DNA of 64,000 nt from Candidatus Omnitrophota bacterium. GTDB taxonomy: Bacteria > Hinthialibacterota > Hinthialibacteria > Hinthialibacterales > Hinthialibacteraceae. The stretch spans positions 1 through 64,000 of the forward strand of contig JAFGTC010000138.1 in NCBI GenBank assembly GCA_016934335.1, read 5' to 3'. Below are positions 16,325-25,659 of the stretch, piece after piece (the first letter of the stretch is position 1; every line of letters begins with the position of its first letter). The translations under genes and the position numbers were made by a program. The notes under the pieces were generated by a model that worked only from the letters and a program-made list of their open reading frames with translations, was not told where the DNA came from and ran no database searches.

Positions 16325-18118
16325 GTGACAAATTTTCTTAATTCCATTTTTCGCTTTCTGGCGTCGCTAAAACTGGCCGTTATTTTGTTGGTAGGATTCG
16401 CCGTCTTGCTTGGCATAGCAACCTTTTATGAATCCAGCACCAGCACGGAGGCCGCTCAGAGAGTCATCTACAAATCGGCCTGGTTTGATTTTTTGCTCTT
16501 CTTTTTAGGCGTCAATGTATTTTGCGCCGCCATGAATCGGCTTCCCTGGAATAAGCGCCATGCTGGATTTGTCATTACGCACTTAGGCATCATTATTATT
16601 CTGATCGGCTCCATGATCACTCGCCAATTTGGGGTTGAAGGACAATTGGTGCTTCAAGAAGGGCAAGCGGCCGATTCCATACAGATCAATGAATCCGTTT
16701 TCGCTGTTGCAGCGCCACGTTTGAACGCCCGCAAAGAATTCGATCCATGGTTTATGAACAAGGGCATACCGCCCGGTAAAGAGTTGCGGTATGAATTGGA
16801 TAATACAGGCATTGTCTGCTACATCGACGACTATTTATTCAATCCGAGATTTATAGAGCGCGTCGCCAATCATAATCCCCAACCCAATCCAGCCGTCCAG
16901 ATCGCCATCCACCAACCGGGACAATCAGAAGGCCAAATGAAAGAATGGCTCTTCGCGAATATGTCCAACCGCAATCAGTTGAATCTTGGGATGGCCGTCA
17001 TCGAATTTCGTCAGGTTCAAACGGCGGAAGAACTGCAAACGGCGCTCGAGCAGCCCTCTTCGCAGGAAGAAGCTGGACCGGCCGGCGTTGTGACGCTTCG
17101 GAATTCGGAAGGTCAGGCGATTCAGACGATTCCGGTCAAAAATCTTATGAGTCAGCCGTATGCGTTTGAGTGGGAAGGCAAACCTTACAAAGTTATTTTG
17201 CGCGACTTTTTCCCTCGCGCCGCCGTGGAAAACAATGACCTGATCAATCGAGAAAACGGCCCTATGAATCCGGCCATTCGCTTCACGCTGACCAGCCCGG
17301 ACGGCGATGAAGATCATCTAGCGTTTTCCGAGTTCCCCGACCTGGGCTCCTTCCATGGAAGCGATCCGAACAAAAGCGGATTGACAGCGCTTTTCAAGTA
17401 TCCGAAAGAAAACTTTTCAAAACGGGAAAACCGAGCCGTTATTCTTTTGGACGGGGATGGAAAATTGCATTACCGCGCCGCCAGCGAGTCGGGAAAATGG
17501 ATCAGCGGAGAGGTCGAGATCGGTTCGCCCTTCCAAACCGTCTGGCCGGCCGTCAATATCTCCGTACAGCAGATGCTTCCCAATGCGCAGCTGACGGAAG
17601 AGATTGTCGACGCCGGCGAGAACGCCTCGGGCCCGCATAACAATCCGGTCGCTCATGTGCGCGTTGAATATAATGGAAAAAGCGTGGAGCGATACGTCAG
17701 TTACAACCGGCCTTCTTCGTTTTCCGTTGGAGGAGAAGCCGTTGCGGTAGAACTGGGACAAAAGAAATATCCACTCGGTTTTGCCGTTCAATTGATCGAT
17801 TTTCAAGCGCCTCGCTACCCCGGCACCAACCGGCCGGCCCGCTTCCAAAGCGTAGTCAAGTTGATCGATCCGGAACAGCAGGTTGAAGAAGAAAGACTTG
17901 TCTATATGAACAATCCCTTGGCCTACAACCGTTTTCTGGTTTATCAATCCGGATACGAAGAAGGCCGAAACGGCGCGCCCGATGTTTCCATCTTCAGCGT
18001 CGCCTGGGCGCCGGGCACTTCGACAATTTATGTCGGATCCATCATTCTTTGCATGGGCATGGTTCTCATATACGTCACCCGCCGAACACCGTCCATTCCT
18101 ATTGAGAAAAACGAGTAA
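16325..18118 (+). CDS. resB: cytochrome c biogenesis protein ResB
   Basis: The 597-residue membrane protein works with CcsA/ResC in system II cytochrome c maturation, delivering and holding heme on the periplasmic side for attachment to apocytochromes. The N-terminus has the ResB signature FLASLKLAVILLVGFAVLLGIATFYES and two further helices (about 55-75 and 85-110). A large periplasmic domain and a last helix (STIYVGSIILCMGMVLIYV) follow. The GTG start at 16325 places the first helix near the N-terminus. The upstream 37 codons are basic and probably untranslated. ccsA follows after 18 bp. The pair implies c-type cytochromes and a respiratory chain, although none is encoded in this window. Confidence 0.9.
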   Translation: MTNFLNSIFRFLASLKLAVILLVGFAVLLGIATFYESSTSTEAAQRVIYKSAWFDFLLFFLGVNVFCAAMNRLPWNKRHAGFVITHLGIIIILIGSMITRQFGVEGQLVLQEGQAADSIQINESVFAVAAPRLNARKEFDPWFMNKGIPPGKELRYELDNTGIVCYIDDYLFNPRFIERVANHNPQPNPAVQIAIHQPGQSEGQMKEWLFANMSNRNQLNLGMAVIEFRQVQTAEELQTALEQPSSQEEAGPAGVVTLRNSEGQAIQTIPVKNLMSQPYAFEWEGKPYKVILRDFFPRAAVENNDLINRENGPMNPAIRFTLTSPDGDEDHLAFSEFPDLGSFHGSDPNKSGLTALFKYPKENFSKRENRAVILLDGDGKLHYRAASESGKWISGEVEIGSPFQTVWPAVNISVQQMLPNAQLTEEIVDAGENASGPHNNPVAHVRVEYNGKSVERYVSYNRPSSFSVGGEAVAVELGQKKYPLGFAVQLIDFQAPRYPGTNRPARFQSVVKLIDPEQQVEEERLVYMNNPLAYNRFLVYQSGYEEGRNGAPDVSIFSVAWAPGTSTIYVGSIILCMGMVLIYVTRRTPSIPIEKNE

Positions 18119-18136
18119 CGAAGGAGATTGACCATC

Positions 18137-19801
18137 GTGATGCGCCGTTTATTTCTATTGATTTTTGCGATAATAACGTCTCTGCCTGTTTGCGCCGTTG
18201 AATTACCGAACAACATCGATTTTGATGCGGTTCGAGACATTCCCATTCTCGAAGGCGGGCGCCACAAGCCGCTCGATACATTCGCCGGTGAAGCCATGCG
18301 CGAAATCACCGGTCGTTGGAATTTCAACAAACAAGATCCTTTGGCCTACCTATTTTCTTTTATGATTTCGGATGAATGGCTTCAGGAGCCGCTTTTCCGC
18401 ATCGATTACCTTCCTCTCAAAGAAGTTCTGGGCGTAGATTCATCGGCCAAGCATCTTTCGTATAATCAAATTATATCCAATCCGGGCTTCAAAGAATTAA
18501 TCCCTCAGGTTTCTCAGAAAATCGAACATGGAGCAAAACTCAACCGTCTTGAAAACGAAATCGCGACGCTGTATCACAAATTAATCCTATTCCAGGAAGT
18601 GCAAAGCGGCGAAGCGCTGACTATCGTTCCCCCCCAGGGCGACGATCAAGAGGCCGCCTGGCTGACGATCAACCACGCTCACGGCTATTCGGAAGAAATC
18701 CAACAATCGCTGCAGGACGCATTCACCAATCTACTGGCGGCGGTCAAAGCGAACAGCGGCGCCAATTTCAATAATTACGGCGAATCCTTAAAGCAGCAAT
18801 TGGCTCAATTGAATCCAACTTTGTATCCGCCCATGATCGACGTGGCGCGGGAAATTTCATACAACCATACGCGCCCGTTTTTGCGGTCCTGGATTTTCTA
18901 TTTATTGTCATTTCTGCTGTTTCTTTTTGCCTTGTATTTCAAAACGAATTCAAAACTCTACTGGACCGCCATGGCCGTCATTTCGATCGGCTTCGCCTAT
19001 AACACCTGGGGATTGATCCTGCGCAGTCTTGTGTCTCATCGCCCTCCGGTCTCCAATATGTACGAATCCGTAATCTTCGTAGGATGGGGGATTATTCTAT
19101 TTGCTCTGATATTCGAGTTTGTTTACCGGGAAAGATGGTTTGGAGTATCCGCCTCCATCCTGGGAGTAGGAATGTTGGTGCTGGCCGATATTCTTCCTTT
19201 CGATCCCAACATCGAACCGCTGGTTCCCGTTTTGCGAAGCAACTATTGGTTAATCATCCATGTATTGACCATCACATTGAGTTACAGCGCCTTCGCTTTG
19301 GCCATGGGGATGGCGCATATCAACCTGGGCATCTATTTCTATTTGCCGAAGCGGCGCGATCTTCTGGCCAAGTTCAGTTTGTTTACGTATCGCGTTCTGC
19401 AGGTGGGGACGGTTCTGCTTGCGGCGGGAACCATTCTTGGCGGCGTGTGGGCAGCGGAGTCATGGGGGCGGTTCTGGGGATGGGATCCTAAAGAAACCTG
19501 GGCGCTGATCTCTCTGCTGGGATATATGGCGATCCTGCATGCGCGCCATACAAACTGGATCGCCGATTTTGGCACGGCGGTATGCTCAGTCATCGGCTTC
19601 TGGCTGATCCTCATGACGTGGTACGGCGTCAATTTCGTTCTCGCCACAGGATTGCATAGCTACGGCTTCGGCTCGGGCGGAGGCAAGTATATCATCGGGT
19701 ATCTTCTTCTCGAGACGCTTTTCCTTGTTGGAGTAGCATATAAATACAACATGTCATCCCCGCCGGCGCCGCCGGCGCAAGTTCAGGAAGAGAATGCGTA
19801 A
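18137..19801 (+). CDS. ccsA: cytochrome c biogenesis protein CcsA/ResC
   Basis: This 554-residue protein is the heme-handling partner of ResB. The hallmark WWD-type tryptophan-rich segment is present as ESWGRFWGWDPKETWALI, with RPPVSNMYES and conserved histidines in SHRPP and LHARHTNW contexts expected to bind heme. An N-terminal signal and about 230-residue periplasmic domain precede the eight or so membrane helices, longer than the minimal CcsA. AAGGAG at 18121-18126 favours the GTG at 18137, with the ATG at 18140 as alternative. The frame's TTG at 18128 is too close to the ribosome site. A terminator follows. Confidence 0.9.
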   Translation: MMRRLFLLIFAIITSLPVCAVELPNNIDFDAVRDIPILEGGRHKPLDTFAGEAMREITGRWNFNKQDPLAYLFSFMISDEWLQEPLFRIDYLPLKEVLGVDSSAKHLSYNQIISNPGFKELIPQVSQKIEHGAKLNRLENEIATLYHKLILFQEVQSGEALTIVPPQGDDQEAAWLTINHAHGYSEEIQQSLQDAFTNLLAAVKANSGANFNNYGESLKQQLAQLNPTLYPPMIDVAREISYNHTRPFLRSWIFYLLSFLLFLFALYFKTNSKLYWTAMAVISIGFAYNTWGLILRSLVSHRPPVSNMYESVIFVGWGIILFALIFEFVYRERWFGVSASILGVGMLVLADILPFDPNIEPLVPVLRSNYWLIIHVLTITLSYSAFALAMGMAHINLGIYFYLPKRRDLLAKFSLFTYRVLQVGTVLLAAGTILGGVWAAESWGRFWGWDPKETWALISLLGYMAILHARHTNWIADFGTAVCSVIGFWLILMTWYGVNFVLATGLHSYGFGSGGGKYIIGYLLLETLFLVGVAYKYNMSSPPAPPAQVQEENA

Positions 19802-19825
19802 GACGCAAAAACTTACGGAATCAAG

Positions 19826-19857
19826 AATCCGGCAGGAGCGCATCCTGCCGGATTTTC
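19826..19857 (+). terminator. terminator of resB-ccsA
   Basis: A perfect 12-bp stem (19826-19837 with 19843-19854) around a 5-base loop GCGCA is followed by a short T-rich tract, 25 bp after the ccsA stop. Confidence 0.8.
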
Positions 19858-19947
19858 TATGATTGGCATTTTGGAAGTTCCCCGCCTGTTTTTTTATTTT
19901 GACAACAGAATACAAAGGAAACGCATGATTTCCTCTTGATCATCGAA

Positions 19948-20379
19948 TCAAGGCATGGTTCGCCATATCATCCATAGAAAAAAATGGATGATATAGAACT
20001 CACAAGATAATACGATCGAAAACAAAGCCCATCGCTTCCGCCTTCGATACGCGAATACCAAAGCATGACAGAACAAGAAATAAGCGCACAAGGCGCCAAA
20101 GCCGGAAAACCTCAGCGCCACACTATGAATATTCATGGGATATTCAATAAAAACCGCTCTTACCATGACTTCATAATAATATTCAATCCATTCAAAAAAT
20201 ACATTTTGAGCAAAAAAAGCGTGATCGCCAATCGCTTGTACAGCAAGGGACAATGCGACCAAAATAACCATGCTTACAGGTAATACGGAAAAATGAACAA
20301 CGACTGCGCGTCGATCCAAAAAATCCAATCGCCGCTGTTTTCTCAAACTCAAACAAGTTCGATCTGTTGCCAATCCCAT
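19948..20379 (-). CDS. small membrane protein of unknown function
   Basis: The 143-residue protein has a basic N-terminus and about three hydrophobic segments (VVVHFSVLPVSMVILVALSLAV, GALCAYFLFCHALVFAY and FSIVLSCEFYIIHFFLWMIW). It begins at 20379 behind AGGGGGAGA, a strong ribosome site. The 14 codons further 5' are discarded. No family is recognised. It converges with ccsA and is divergent from the LAB_N gene. Confidence 0.6.
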   Translation of the reverse strand: MGLATDRTCLSLRKQRRLDFLDRRAVVVHFSVLPVSMVILVALSLAVQAIGDHAFFAQNVFFEWIEYYYEVMVRAVFIEYPMNIHSVALRFSGFGALCAYFLFCHALVFAYRRRKRWALFSIVLSCEFYIIHFFLWMIWRTMP

Positions 20380-20480
20380 TTTCTCTCCCCCTGGATGACA
20401 GGGAATGAGGAAATATACCATCCGATCTCTAGAACATCCTTCCTTAATCCCTTGAACGGAAAACCTGACGAGTCATGATA

Positions 20481-20495
20481 CGATAGTTTCTATCG
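20481..20495. repeat. short perfect inverted repeat upstream of the LAB_N gene
   Basis: CGATAG-ttt-CTATCG lies about 30 bp before the LAB_N start. It could be an operator or a leader hairpin. Its size allows chance occurrence. Confidence 0.3.
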
Positions 20496-20525
20496 AACAA
20501 CAATTTCTCTCCAAGGATGGCTATC

Positions 20526-20834
20526 ATGGATTCAAAACTCAGTCAAATTATATCGGGCGAATTTGGGATTTGGGACGTCGTCGCGATTCTGGGCTTATTG
20601 ACCTTTTCATCGCGTTTTATCATACAATGGATCGTTTCAGAAATTCGGAAGGAGAGCGTGATTCCAGTCGCGTTTTGGCATCTCAGCATCGTAGGCAGTC
20701 TGCTGATGCTGGCCTACGCGCTTCATATAGCCGATCGCTGGATTATTCTCAGTTATCTTTTTAACAGCCTGATTTATTTTCGAAATCTGTATTTCATCTA
20801 CACAAAAAAAAGGGGCGTCGAAACGGGTGAGTAA
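20526..20834 (+). CDS. LAB_N (lipid-A-disaccharide synthase N-terminal domain) protein
   Basis: The 102-residue protein consists of the LAB_N domain alone, with three membrane helices and the family blocks SRFIIQWIVSE-R-KESV-P-FWHLSIVGSLLML and NSLIYFRNLYFI. In some bacteria the domain is fused to LpxB. As a separate protein it typically occurs with lipid-linked glycosyltransferases, as it does here. Its biochemical role is unproven. The ATG at 20526 lies eight bases after AAGGA. The ATG at 20517 overlaps that site. It converges with the glycosyltransferase pair, whose last stop is only 5 bp away, a layout suggesting a common pathway despite opposite strands. Confidence 0.8.
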   Translation: MDSKLSQIISGEFGIWDVVAILGLLTFSSRFIIQWIVSEIRKESVIPVAFWHLSIVGSLLMLAYALHIADRWIILSYLFNSLIYFRNLYFIYTKKRGVETGE

Positions 20835-20839
20835 ACGGT

Positions 20840-22537
20840 TCAGGAAGAACGGCGTTCTCCGTTTAGTACGTCTTGCCGATTATAGTTTTTAACTCGATAG
20901 ACTTTCAATGTTTCCAAGTCGTAGTCATGAAAGAATCGGTAAGGGATGTTTTCGCCGGTGAGCGCGTAAAAACTAGCTCCATAAAAATTCTGGACGCGAA
21001 GAGGAATCGGGCTCATTAATTCTATTTCTTCCAAGGGAGCGCTTTCGAGAATGCGAAACGCGCTCCCGTCATGCAAATCCGACCAGCAATCGCCGTAATG
21101 AACGCGCAGCGGCCATAAAACGATGTCGCCCGGTTCAGGCAGCTCGCCGCCGGCGTGGCGCATGCGAAATCCTTCGCGCTCCGCGTAATATTTCCATCCC
21201 CAATGCCCGACGAACCAGGTTTGATGATCGGGCGAGGCATATTTTTCTTTGGCGTATTTGGCAAAATAGGGATAGGCGGAGGCGTGTTGATAATCTACGG
21301 CGGCCGTCATATAGCCGACCGTCGCCTGCATTGCGAATAACACCCCCACCAAGACTTTGAGAAGCCATCCCTCCTTATGGGCGCGATATACCGCGCGCCA
21401 GCCCAGCAGCATCAAAGGAGGCAAAGCAAGAATCTGATGGCGCACCGCCTGGAAGGGAACAAAAAGGATGCTGAACAAAATTGGAGCACACAGCCAAGCG
21501 AATAAAAACAACGAGTCGCCGGCGTATTCACTCTCCTCTTGTTTCCAGTAACGGACGCCGCGGCGCATTCCTTCCGCCAGGCAAAGATACAGCAGCAATC
21601 CGCCGGTCAGCGCCCAGAGAAGGTACTCTCCGTCGGCATCCCAATCGAAGCGGCGCTGAATCCCCCAAAAAAGCGCCAGGCCGACAGGCAGACACCCCAT
21701 GAATACGATCCAGCGTCTGCGCTTCGCTTCGCTCCAAATCATCGCAGGGAGTAGGTAGATCATGCTGCCCAGAACCACCAGCGCGCCGCAGGTTTTATCG
21801 ATCCAACCGACCCCGGAGTCGCCCGGTCGATGCATCGTAAGGTAGACAAGATGTATTTGGTCGTAGAGAGCAATATTTTGAATGCACCAGGCCAACAAAA
21901 CCAGCAGGGCCGGCGCAATCCATAACCAAACCCAGAATTTACGCTTGAACAATGGATAGATCAGAAGAACGGGAACAACTATGGCAGCCGAATATTTCGT
22001 AACTATAGCCAGACCGGCCGCTATCGATCCCAAGAATAGAAATAATCGTTTTTCTCGATCCGTTCCCATTATGAACAAGGCGACGGCCGCCATGGCCAAT
22101 CCGGCGGCGGGGATGTCTCTCATGACGTTGCCGGAGACCATGACCGCCGGGCTGAACAAAACGAAAAGCAGCGGATAAATGGAGCCGCCGGCGAACCGGT
22201 GAGAAAGCACGACCATGCTCCAGGCAATCAGCAGCAGAAAGGTCATCATGGCGCAATGCAGCGCAATTTCCGAATACCCGAAGCGCGCCGCAAAAGGGGC
22301 CAGGAAATAGCTGATGAAAGGGGGATTGGTGGTTGTTTTCCAAATCGGCGTTTCATGCCCGAACCAATCGAAATCGCCGGCAAACGGATCAAAAGGATTC
22401 TGGAGAATATTATCGGTTATCTTCAACACAAACGCATCATCGATATGAAACGGTTTATCGGCGAATGGAAGCGCCATCACTAAAACCAGTACGACAATGA
22501 GGAAAAACCAATGAAGTGGGAAATATGTATTTTTCAT
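20840..22537 (-). CDS. GT39/ArnT-like membrane glycosyltransferase
   Basis: The 565-residue protein has about ten hydrophobic helices and the architecture of the PMT/ArnT (GT-C) family, which transfers sugars from polyprenyl-phosphate carriers to lipid A, glycans or proteins on the periplasmic face. The first loop carries the acidic motif expected of GT-C catalysis (DKPFHIDDAFVLKI). A second conserved region, WFGHETPIWKTTTNPPFISYFLAP, matches the usual H-PP-Y segment. The C-terminal 120 residues are a soluble periplasmic domain. The start overlaps the GT2 stop as ATGA. With the GT2 enzyme making the lipid-linked sugar, this one is the likely transferase. Donor and acceptor are unknown. Confidence 0.75.
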   Translation of the reverse strand: MKNTYFPLHWFFLIVVLVLVMALPFADKPFHIDDAFVLKITDNILQNPFDPFAGDFDWFGHETPIWKTTTNPPFISYFLAPFAARFGYSEIALHCAMMTFLLLIAWSMVVLSHRFAGGSIYPLLFVLFSPAVMVSGNVMRDIPAAGLAMAAVALFIMGTDREKRLFLFLGSIAAGLAIVTKYSAAIVVPVLLIYPLFKRKFWVWLWIAPALLVLLAWCIQNIALYDQIHLVYLTMHRPGDSGVGWIDKTCGALVVLGSMIYLLPAMIWSEAKRRRWIVFMGCLPVGLALFWGIQRRFDWDADGEYLLWALTGGLLLYLCLAEGMRRGVRYWKQEESEYAGDSLFLFAWLCAPILFSILFVPFQAVRHQILALPPLMLLGWRAVYRAHKEGWLLKVLVGVLFAMQATVGYMTAAVDYQHASAYPYFAKYAKEKYASPDHQTWFVGHWGWKYYAEREGFRMRHAGGELPEPGDIVLWPLRVHYGDCWSDLHDGSAFRILESAPLEEIELMSPIPLRVQNFYGASFYALTGENIPYRFFHDYDLETLKVYRVKNYNRQDVLNGERRSS

Positions 22538-23532
22538 TGCTCCAACCGCTCGTTAATAAAATAAGAAGGCTCTTCCCGGCGATGAAAAAACGTCAGCAAT
22601 TCCGCCATCAATCCCAGACAAATGCATTGGAAGCTGATCAGTGCGGCCACCAGACTGACAGCCATCTCGATCCCTCCCATGCTCATCCATCCATATACCA
22701 TCGTAATGATGCTGATAAAAAATAGAAAAAAACTTATCAATCCGATGGTAATTCCGATCCGGCCGAATAAATGAGCCGGACTTTGGACATAGTACGTGAA
22801 AAACATGACCGTGCCGAAATCGAGGATGCCTTTGATGATGCGTTCGCCTCCATACTTGCTGCGCCCGCTTTTTCGAGGATAATGAGTCACGACCACTTCC
22901 CCAATTTTAAATCCGTACCACTTCGCCATCACCGGCAGGAAGCGGTGCATTTCTCCATAAACGCGAACCTGTTCCAGCACTTCGCGCCGATAACATTTCA
23001 GACCGCAATTGAAGTCATGAAGATGAATGCCGCTGGCGCGCGACACAACCGCGTTGAAAATCCGGGAGAACAATCGCTTCGAGAAGGGATCCTGGCGATT
23101 TTTTTTCCACCCGGAGACCAAATCGTAACCCTCGCCCAACTTTTCCAGCAGCCGGGGGATTTCGGCGGGATCGTCCTGCAAATCAGCGTCAATTGTCACA
23201 ACAATGCGGCCGCGCGCATGTTCGAAGCCCGCCGCCAGAGCCGGGGACTTGCCATAATTGATATGGAATCGAAAAACGCGAACCCGCCTGTCTTGTTCGA
23301 AGAGTTCGCGCATGACATCGAATGAGCCGTCAATGCTGCCGTCGTCGATGAAAAGAATTTCAAACTTTTCGCCGAGAGAATCCATAACCTCGCAGATTTT
23401 TTCATACAGAGGACGGATCGTCTCTCGCTCGTCCTTGACGGGGATGACAATAGATAGGTCGAGATGGTCATGGAGCGAAGAGCTGGCGTGCGCTTCGTTC
23501 GACGAATTGGGAGTTGAAGGATGTAAATTCAA
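22534..23532 (-). CDS. polyprenyl-phosphate glycosyltransferase (GT2, ArnC/DPM-like)
   Basis: The 332-residue protein has a cytosolic GT-A domain, with strands LSIVIPVKDE and FEILFIDDGSIDGS, the metal-binding TIDADLQDDP and the acceptor-side CGLKCYRREV. Two C-terminal membrane helices follow (about 245-270 and 282-308). That is the arrangement of ArnC/GtrB enzymes, which load a sugar on undecaprenyl phosphate. Residues 1-25 are low-complexity. It is first in a two-gene unit with the GT-C transferase (ATGA overlap). Confidence 0.85.
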   Translation of the reverse strand: MNLHPSTPNSSNEAHASSSLHDHLDLSIVIPVKDERETIRPLYEKICEVMDSLGEKFEILFIDDGSIDGSFDVMRELFEQDRRVRVFRFHINYGKSPALAAGFEHARGRIVVTIDADLQDDPAEIPRLLEKLGEGYDLVSGWKKNRQDPFSKRLFSRIFNAVVSRASGIHLHDFNCGLKCYRREVLEQVRVYGEMHRFLPVMAKWYGFKIGEVVVTHYPRKSGRSKYGGERIIKGILDFGTVMFFTYYVQSPAHLFGRIGITIGLISFFLFFISIITMVYGWMSMGGIEMAVSLVAALISFQCICLGLMAELLTFFHRREEPSYFINERLEQ

Positions 23533-23673
23533 AGAAAACGCTCTTTTTTTTATTTATACTTCGGCGAAGTCAAATCCGCCTTATCCTAAACAGAGTAGAA
23601 AAAAATAGAAGAGACGTCAAGAAATGAATGATAGAAGCCCCAGACAGAAGAATAAGGAAGAACGGAAAGGGCG

Positions 23674-24696
23674 CTATTGAATCATGCTGTCCTCGCCGCC
23701 GCGATTGATGATGATTTCGCCCGATTCTTCGAGACGGCGTATGATCGCCACGATTTTCTGCTGCGCTTCTTCGACTTGCTTGACCCGAACCGGCCCCATG
23801 AATTCCATATCTTCGCGGATGTTGTCCGCCGCGCGAGAGGATACGTTGCTGAACAACTTGTTTTTGACCTCGTCGTTGGCGCCCTTCAACGCGGTGGCCA
23901 GCTCCTTGAAATCCACTTCGCGCAGCACCTGTTGAATGGCGCGGTCATCCAAGAGAATCAAATCATCGAAGGTGAACATTAATTTCTTGATTTCGACCGC
24001 CAGTTCCTGATTCTCTTCTTCAATGGTTTCCATGATGGATTTTTCCGTCGCCCGGTCGACGCGGTTCAAGAGTTCCGCCAACGCCTCGATGCCGCCCGCC
24101 ACTGAGAATTCCTGCGAAAGAACCGTCGCGATTTTGCGCTCCAAAACCCGTTCGACTTCGGAAATGATTTCCGGCGACGTTTGATCCATAGTCGCGATGC
24201 GCAGCGCTACTTCGGTTTGAGTTTCGGGAGGGAGAGCCGACATGATGACGGCGGATTGATCGTACTCCAGATGAGCCAGGATCAAAGCCACGGTCTGCGG
24301 ATGTTCACTCTGAATAAAGTTCAGCAGATGATTGGGATCGACCTTTTTGAGGAAATCGAAGGGAGTGCCTTGAAGCATGCCCTGCAGGCGTTCGATGATT
24401 TCCATCGCCTTACCCGGCCCCAGGGCTTTTTCCAGGATTTCACGGGCGGTAGAGATGCCGCCATGGGAAATATACTGTTTCGCCATGGCGGTATGGTAGA
24501 ATTCTTCAATGACTTGAGCGGTCTGCTCCTGCGGGATGTTGCCGATGTTCGCCACTTCGAGGGTGATTTGTTCGATTTCCTCGTCGCTTAAGCAGCGATA
24601 GACATCCGCCGCAATCTCCGGACCAAGCGTGACCATCAGAACCGCGGCCTTTTTACGGCCGGTCATTTTGGGTTTATCTTTGGCGGTTCGGACCAT
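23674..24696 (-). CDS. fliG: flagellar motor switch protein FliG
   Basis: The 340-residue protein is the rotor protein that couples torque from the stator to the C ring. All three armadillo-type domains are present. The EHPQTVALILAHL motif of the middle domain binds FliM. The C-terminal torque helix carries alternating charges in MFTFDDLILLDDRAIQQVLREVD, followed by SSRAADNIREDMEFMGPVRVKQVEEAQQKIV. Length is normal. No other flagellar gene is in the window, so either the cluster is dispersed or this copy is a solitary paralogue. There is no clear ribosome site. TTGACA lies at 24783-24788 upstream without a convincing -10. Confidence 0.93.
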   Translation of the reverse strand: MVRTAKDKPKMTGRKKAAVLMVTLGPEIAADVYRCLSDEEIEQITLEVANIGNIPQEQTAQVIEEFYHTAMAKQYISHGGISTAREILEKALGPGKAMEIIERLQGMLQGTPFDFLKKVDPNHLLNFIQSEHPQTVALILAHLEYDQSAVIMSALPPETQTEVALRIATMDQTSPEIISEVERVLERKIATVLSQEFSVAGGIEALAELLNRVDRATEKSIMETIEEENQELAVEIKKLMFTFDDLILLDDRAIQQVLREVDFKELATALKGANDEVKNKLFSNVSSRAADNIREDMEFMGPVRVKQVEEAQQKIVAIIRRLEESGEIIINRGGEDSMIQ

Positions 24697-24922
24697 AATT
24701 CACTTATGCCTACATGGGAAAAGAAACAAATCAGAAACCATCGAAATGGTCACGATGTCTTATTTTCTTTTTCGCAGCCTGCTGTCAATCTAATTGGCAT
24801 CATAAACGATTTTCAACAAATAGGCAATTAGTAATTTAGGAAATCAATCCGACGCCGGCAGACATACTCAATCCATCAGCAAATGATAGGAATACGCCGC
24901 TAAAAACAAATCGAACGATCCG

Positions 24923-25393
24923 TTATTTCGCGCAATACAGGCCGCGGCCCGCCTTCTTGATATTGTTGTTTTCGACCTGCTTTTTCAATTCAAGGTACAA
25001 TACGCGGCGAGGATCTTTCGATTTACTTTTATATCCATTCGCCTTCAAAGCGGACATGATTTCTTCAATCCCCATCGGCTCCGGTCCAAGGATATCCTGC
25101 AGCATTTGTCCTAGTGGAATCTTCTTTCCGCCCCGGCGAGCGCTCTTCGGGGAGGCGTCTTGGGAGGCGTCCACTTTTCTGGGGCGGCCGCGACGAGCCC
25201 CCGTTTTCACGGCAACTTTTTTTGACGTTGCTTCCACAACGCCGCCCATCGCCTTAGCCAAAGCAGTGAGGTGCTCGCGGGCGGCGGTCATATGCTCTTC
25301 GGCGTCCAAGCGCGCTTTTTCTTTGATTAAATCCAAGAGTTCGTTGAGAGAGTAAGTCTGGAGAATGGTTTGTTCGCTGGGTTTGGCAGCCAT
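24923..25393 (-). CDS. AT-hook and winged-helix-like DNA-binding protein
   Basis: The 156-residue protein has a helical N-terminus (1-50), a basic middle with an AT-hook core (RRGRPRK, near residues 67-73) and a C-terminal domain (about 95-156). That last domain contains MGIEEIMSALKANGYKSKSKDPRRVLYLELKK and ends in a GRGLYCAK wing. This pattern resembles HARE-HTH/H1-like winged helices that bind DNA non-specifically. A nucleoid or chromatin-like role is inferred. The ATG at 25393 is taken as start. A TTG at 25405 closer to GAGGA is possible. A near-consensus promoter lies upstream. Confidence 0.65.
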   Translation of the reverse strand: MAAKPSEQTILQTYSLNELLDLIKEKARLDAEEHMTAAREHLTALAKAMGGVVEATSKKVAVKTGARRGRPRKVDASQDASPKSARRGGKKIPLGQMLQDILGPEPMGIEEIMSALKANGYKSKSKDPRRVLYLELKKQVENNNIKKAGRGLYCAK

Positions 25394-25448
25394 TTTTTCG
25401 TGCAAATCCTTTCCTCGATTTTTATGTTGATATATTTTAAACGTCAAT

Positions 25449-25477
25449 ATTATAAAACCCAAAAACTAAGTTGTCTA
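25449..25477 (-). promoter_or_regulatory. strong sigma-70 promoter of the AT-hook gene
   Basis: On the minus strand TAGACA (25472-25477) is followed after 17 bases by TATAAT (25449-25454). One mismatch in the -35 and a perfect -10 suggest high expression, consistent with an abundant nucleoid protein. The leader is about 45 bases. Confidence 0.65.
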
Positions 25478-25659
25478 TGGATCATTTTCTATTTCAAGAA
25501 AGATTTTCGATATAAATGCATATTTTTGCGGTTCGACAGCAAAGAACAGCGCTAAAAAGGACTGCTGCATCATTCAATATCTACTTATCAACATCAATAA
25601 TACTTTATTCGCCGCTATGGATGGCATCTGATTTTCACCGCAAAAAGCAGCATTTTAAT

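Noticed and set aside
23558-23570. ACTTCG-G-CGAAGT palindrome near the GT2 start
   Set aside because: Short arms, and the T run lies on the wrong side for a terminator of fliG. No regulatory context.
24783-24788. TTGACA upstream of fliG as promoter
   Set aside because: No acceptable -10 box at 16-18 bases; only A-rich sequence follows.
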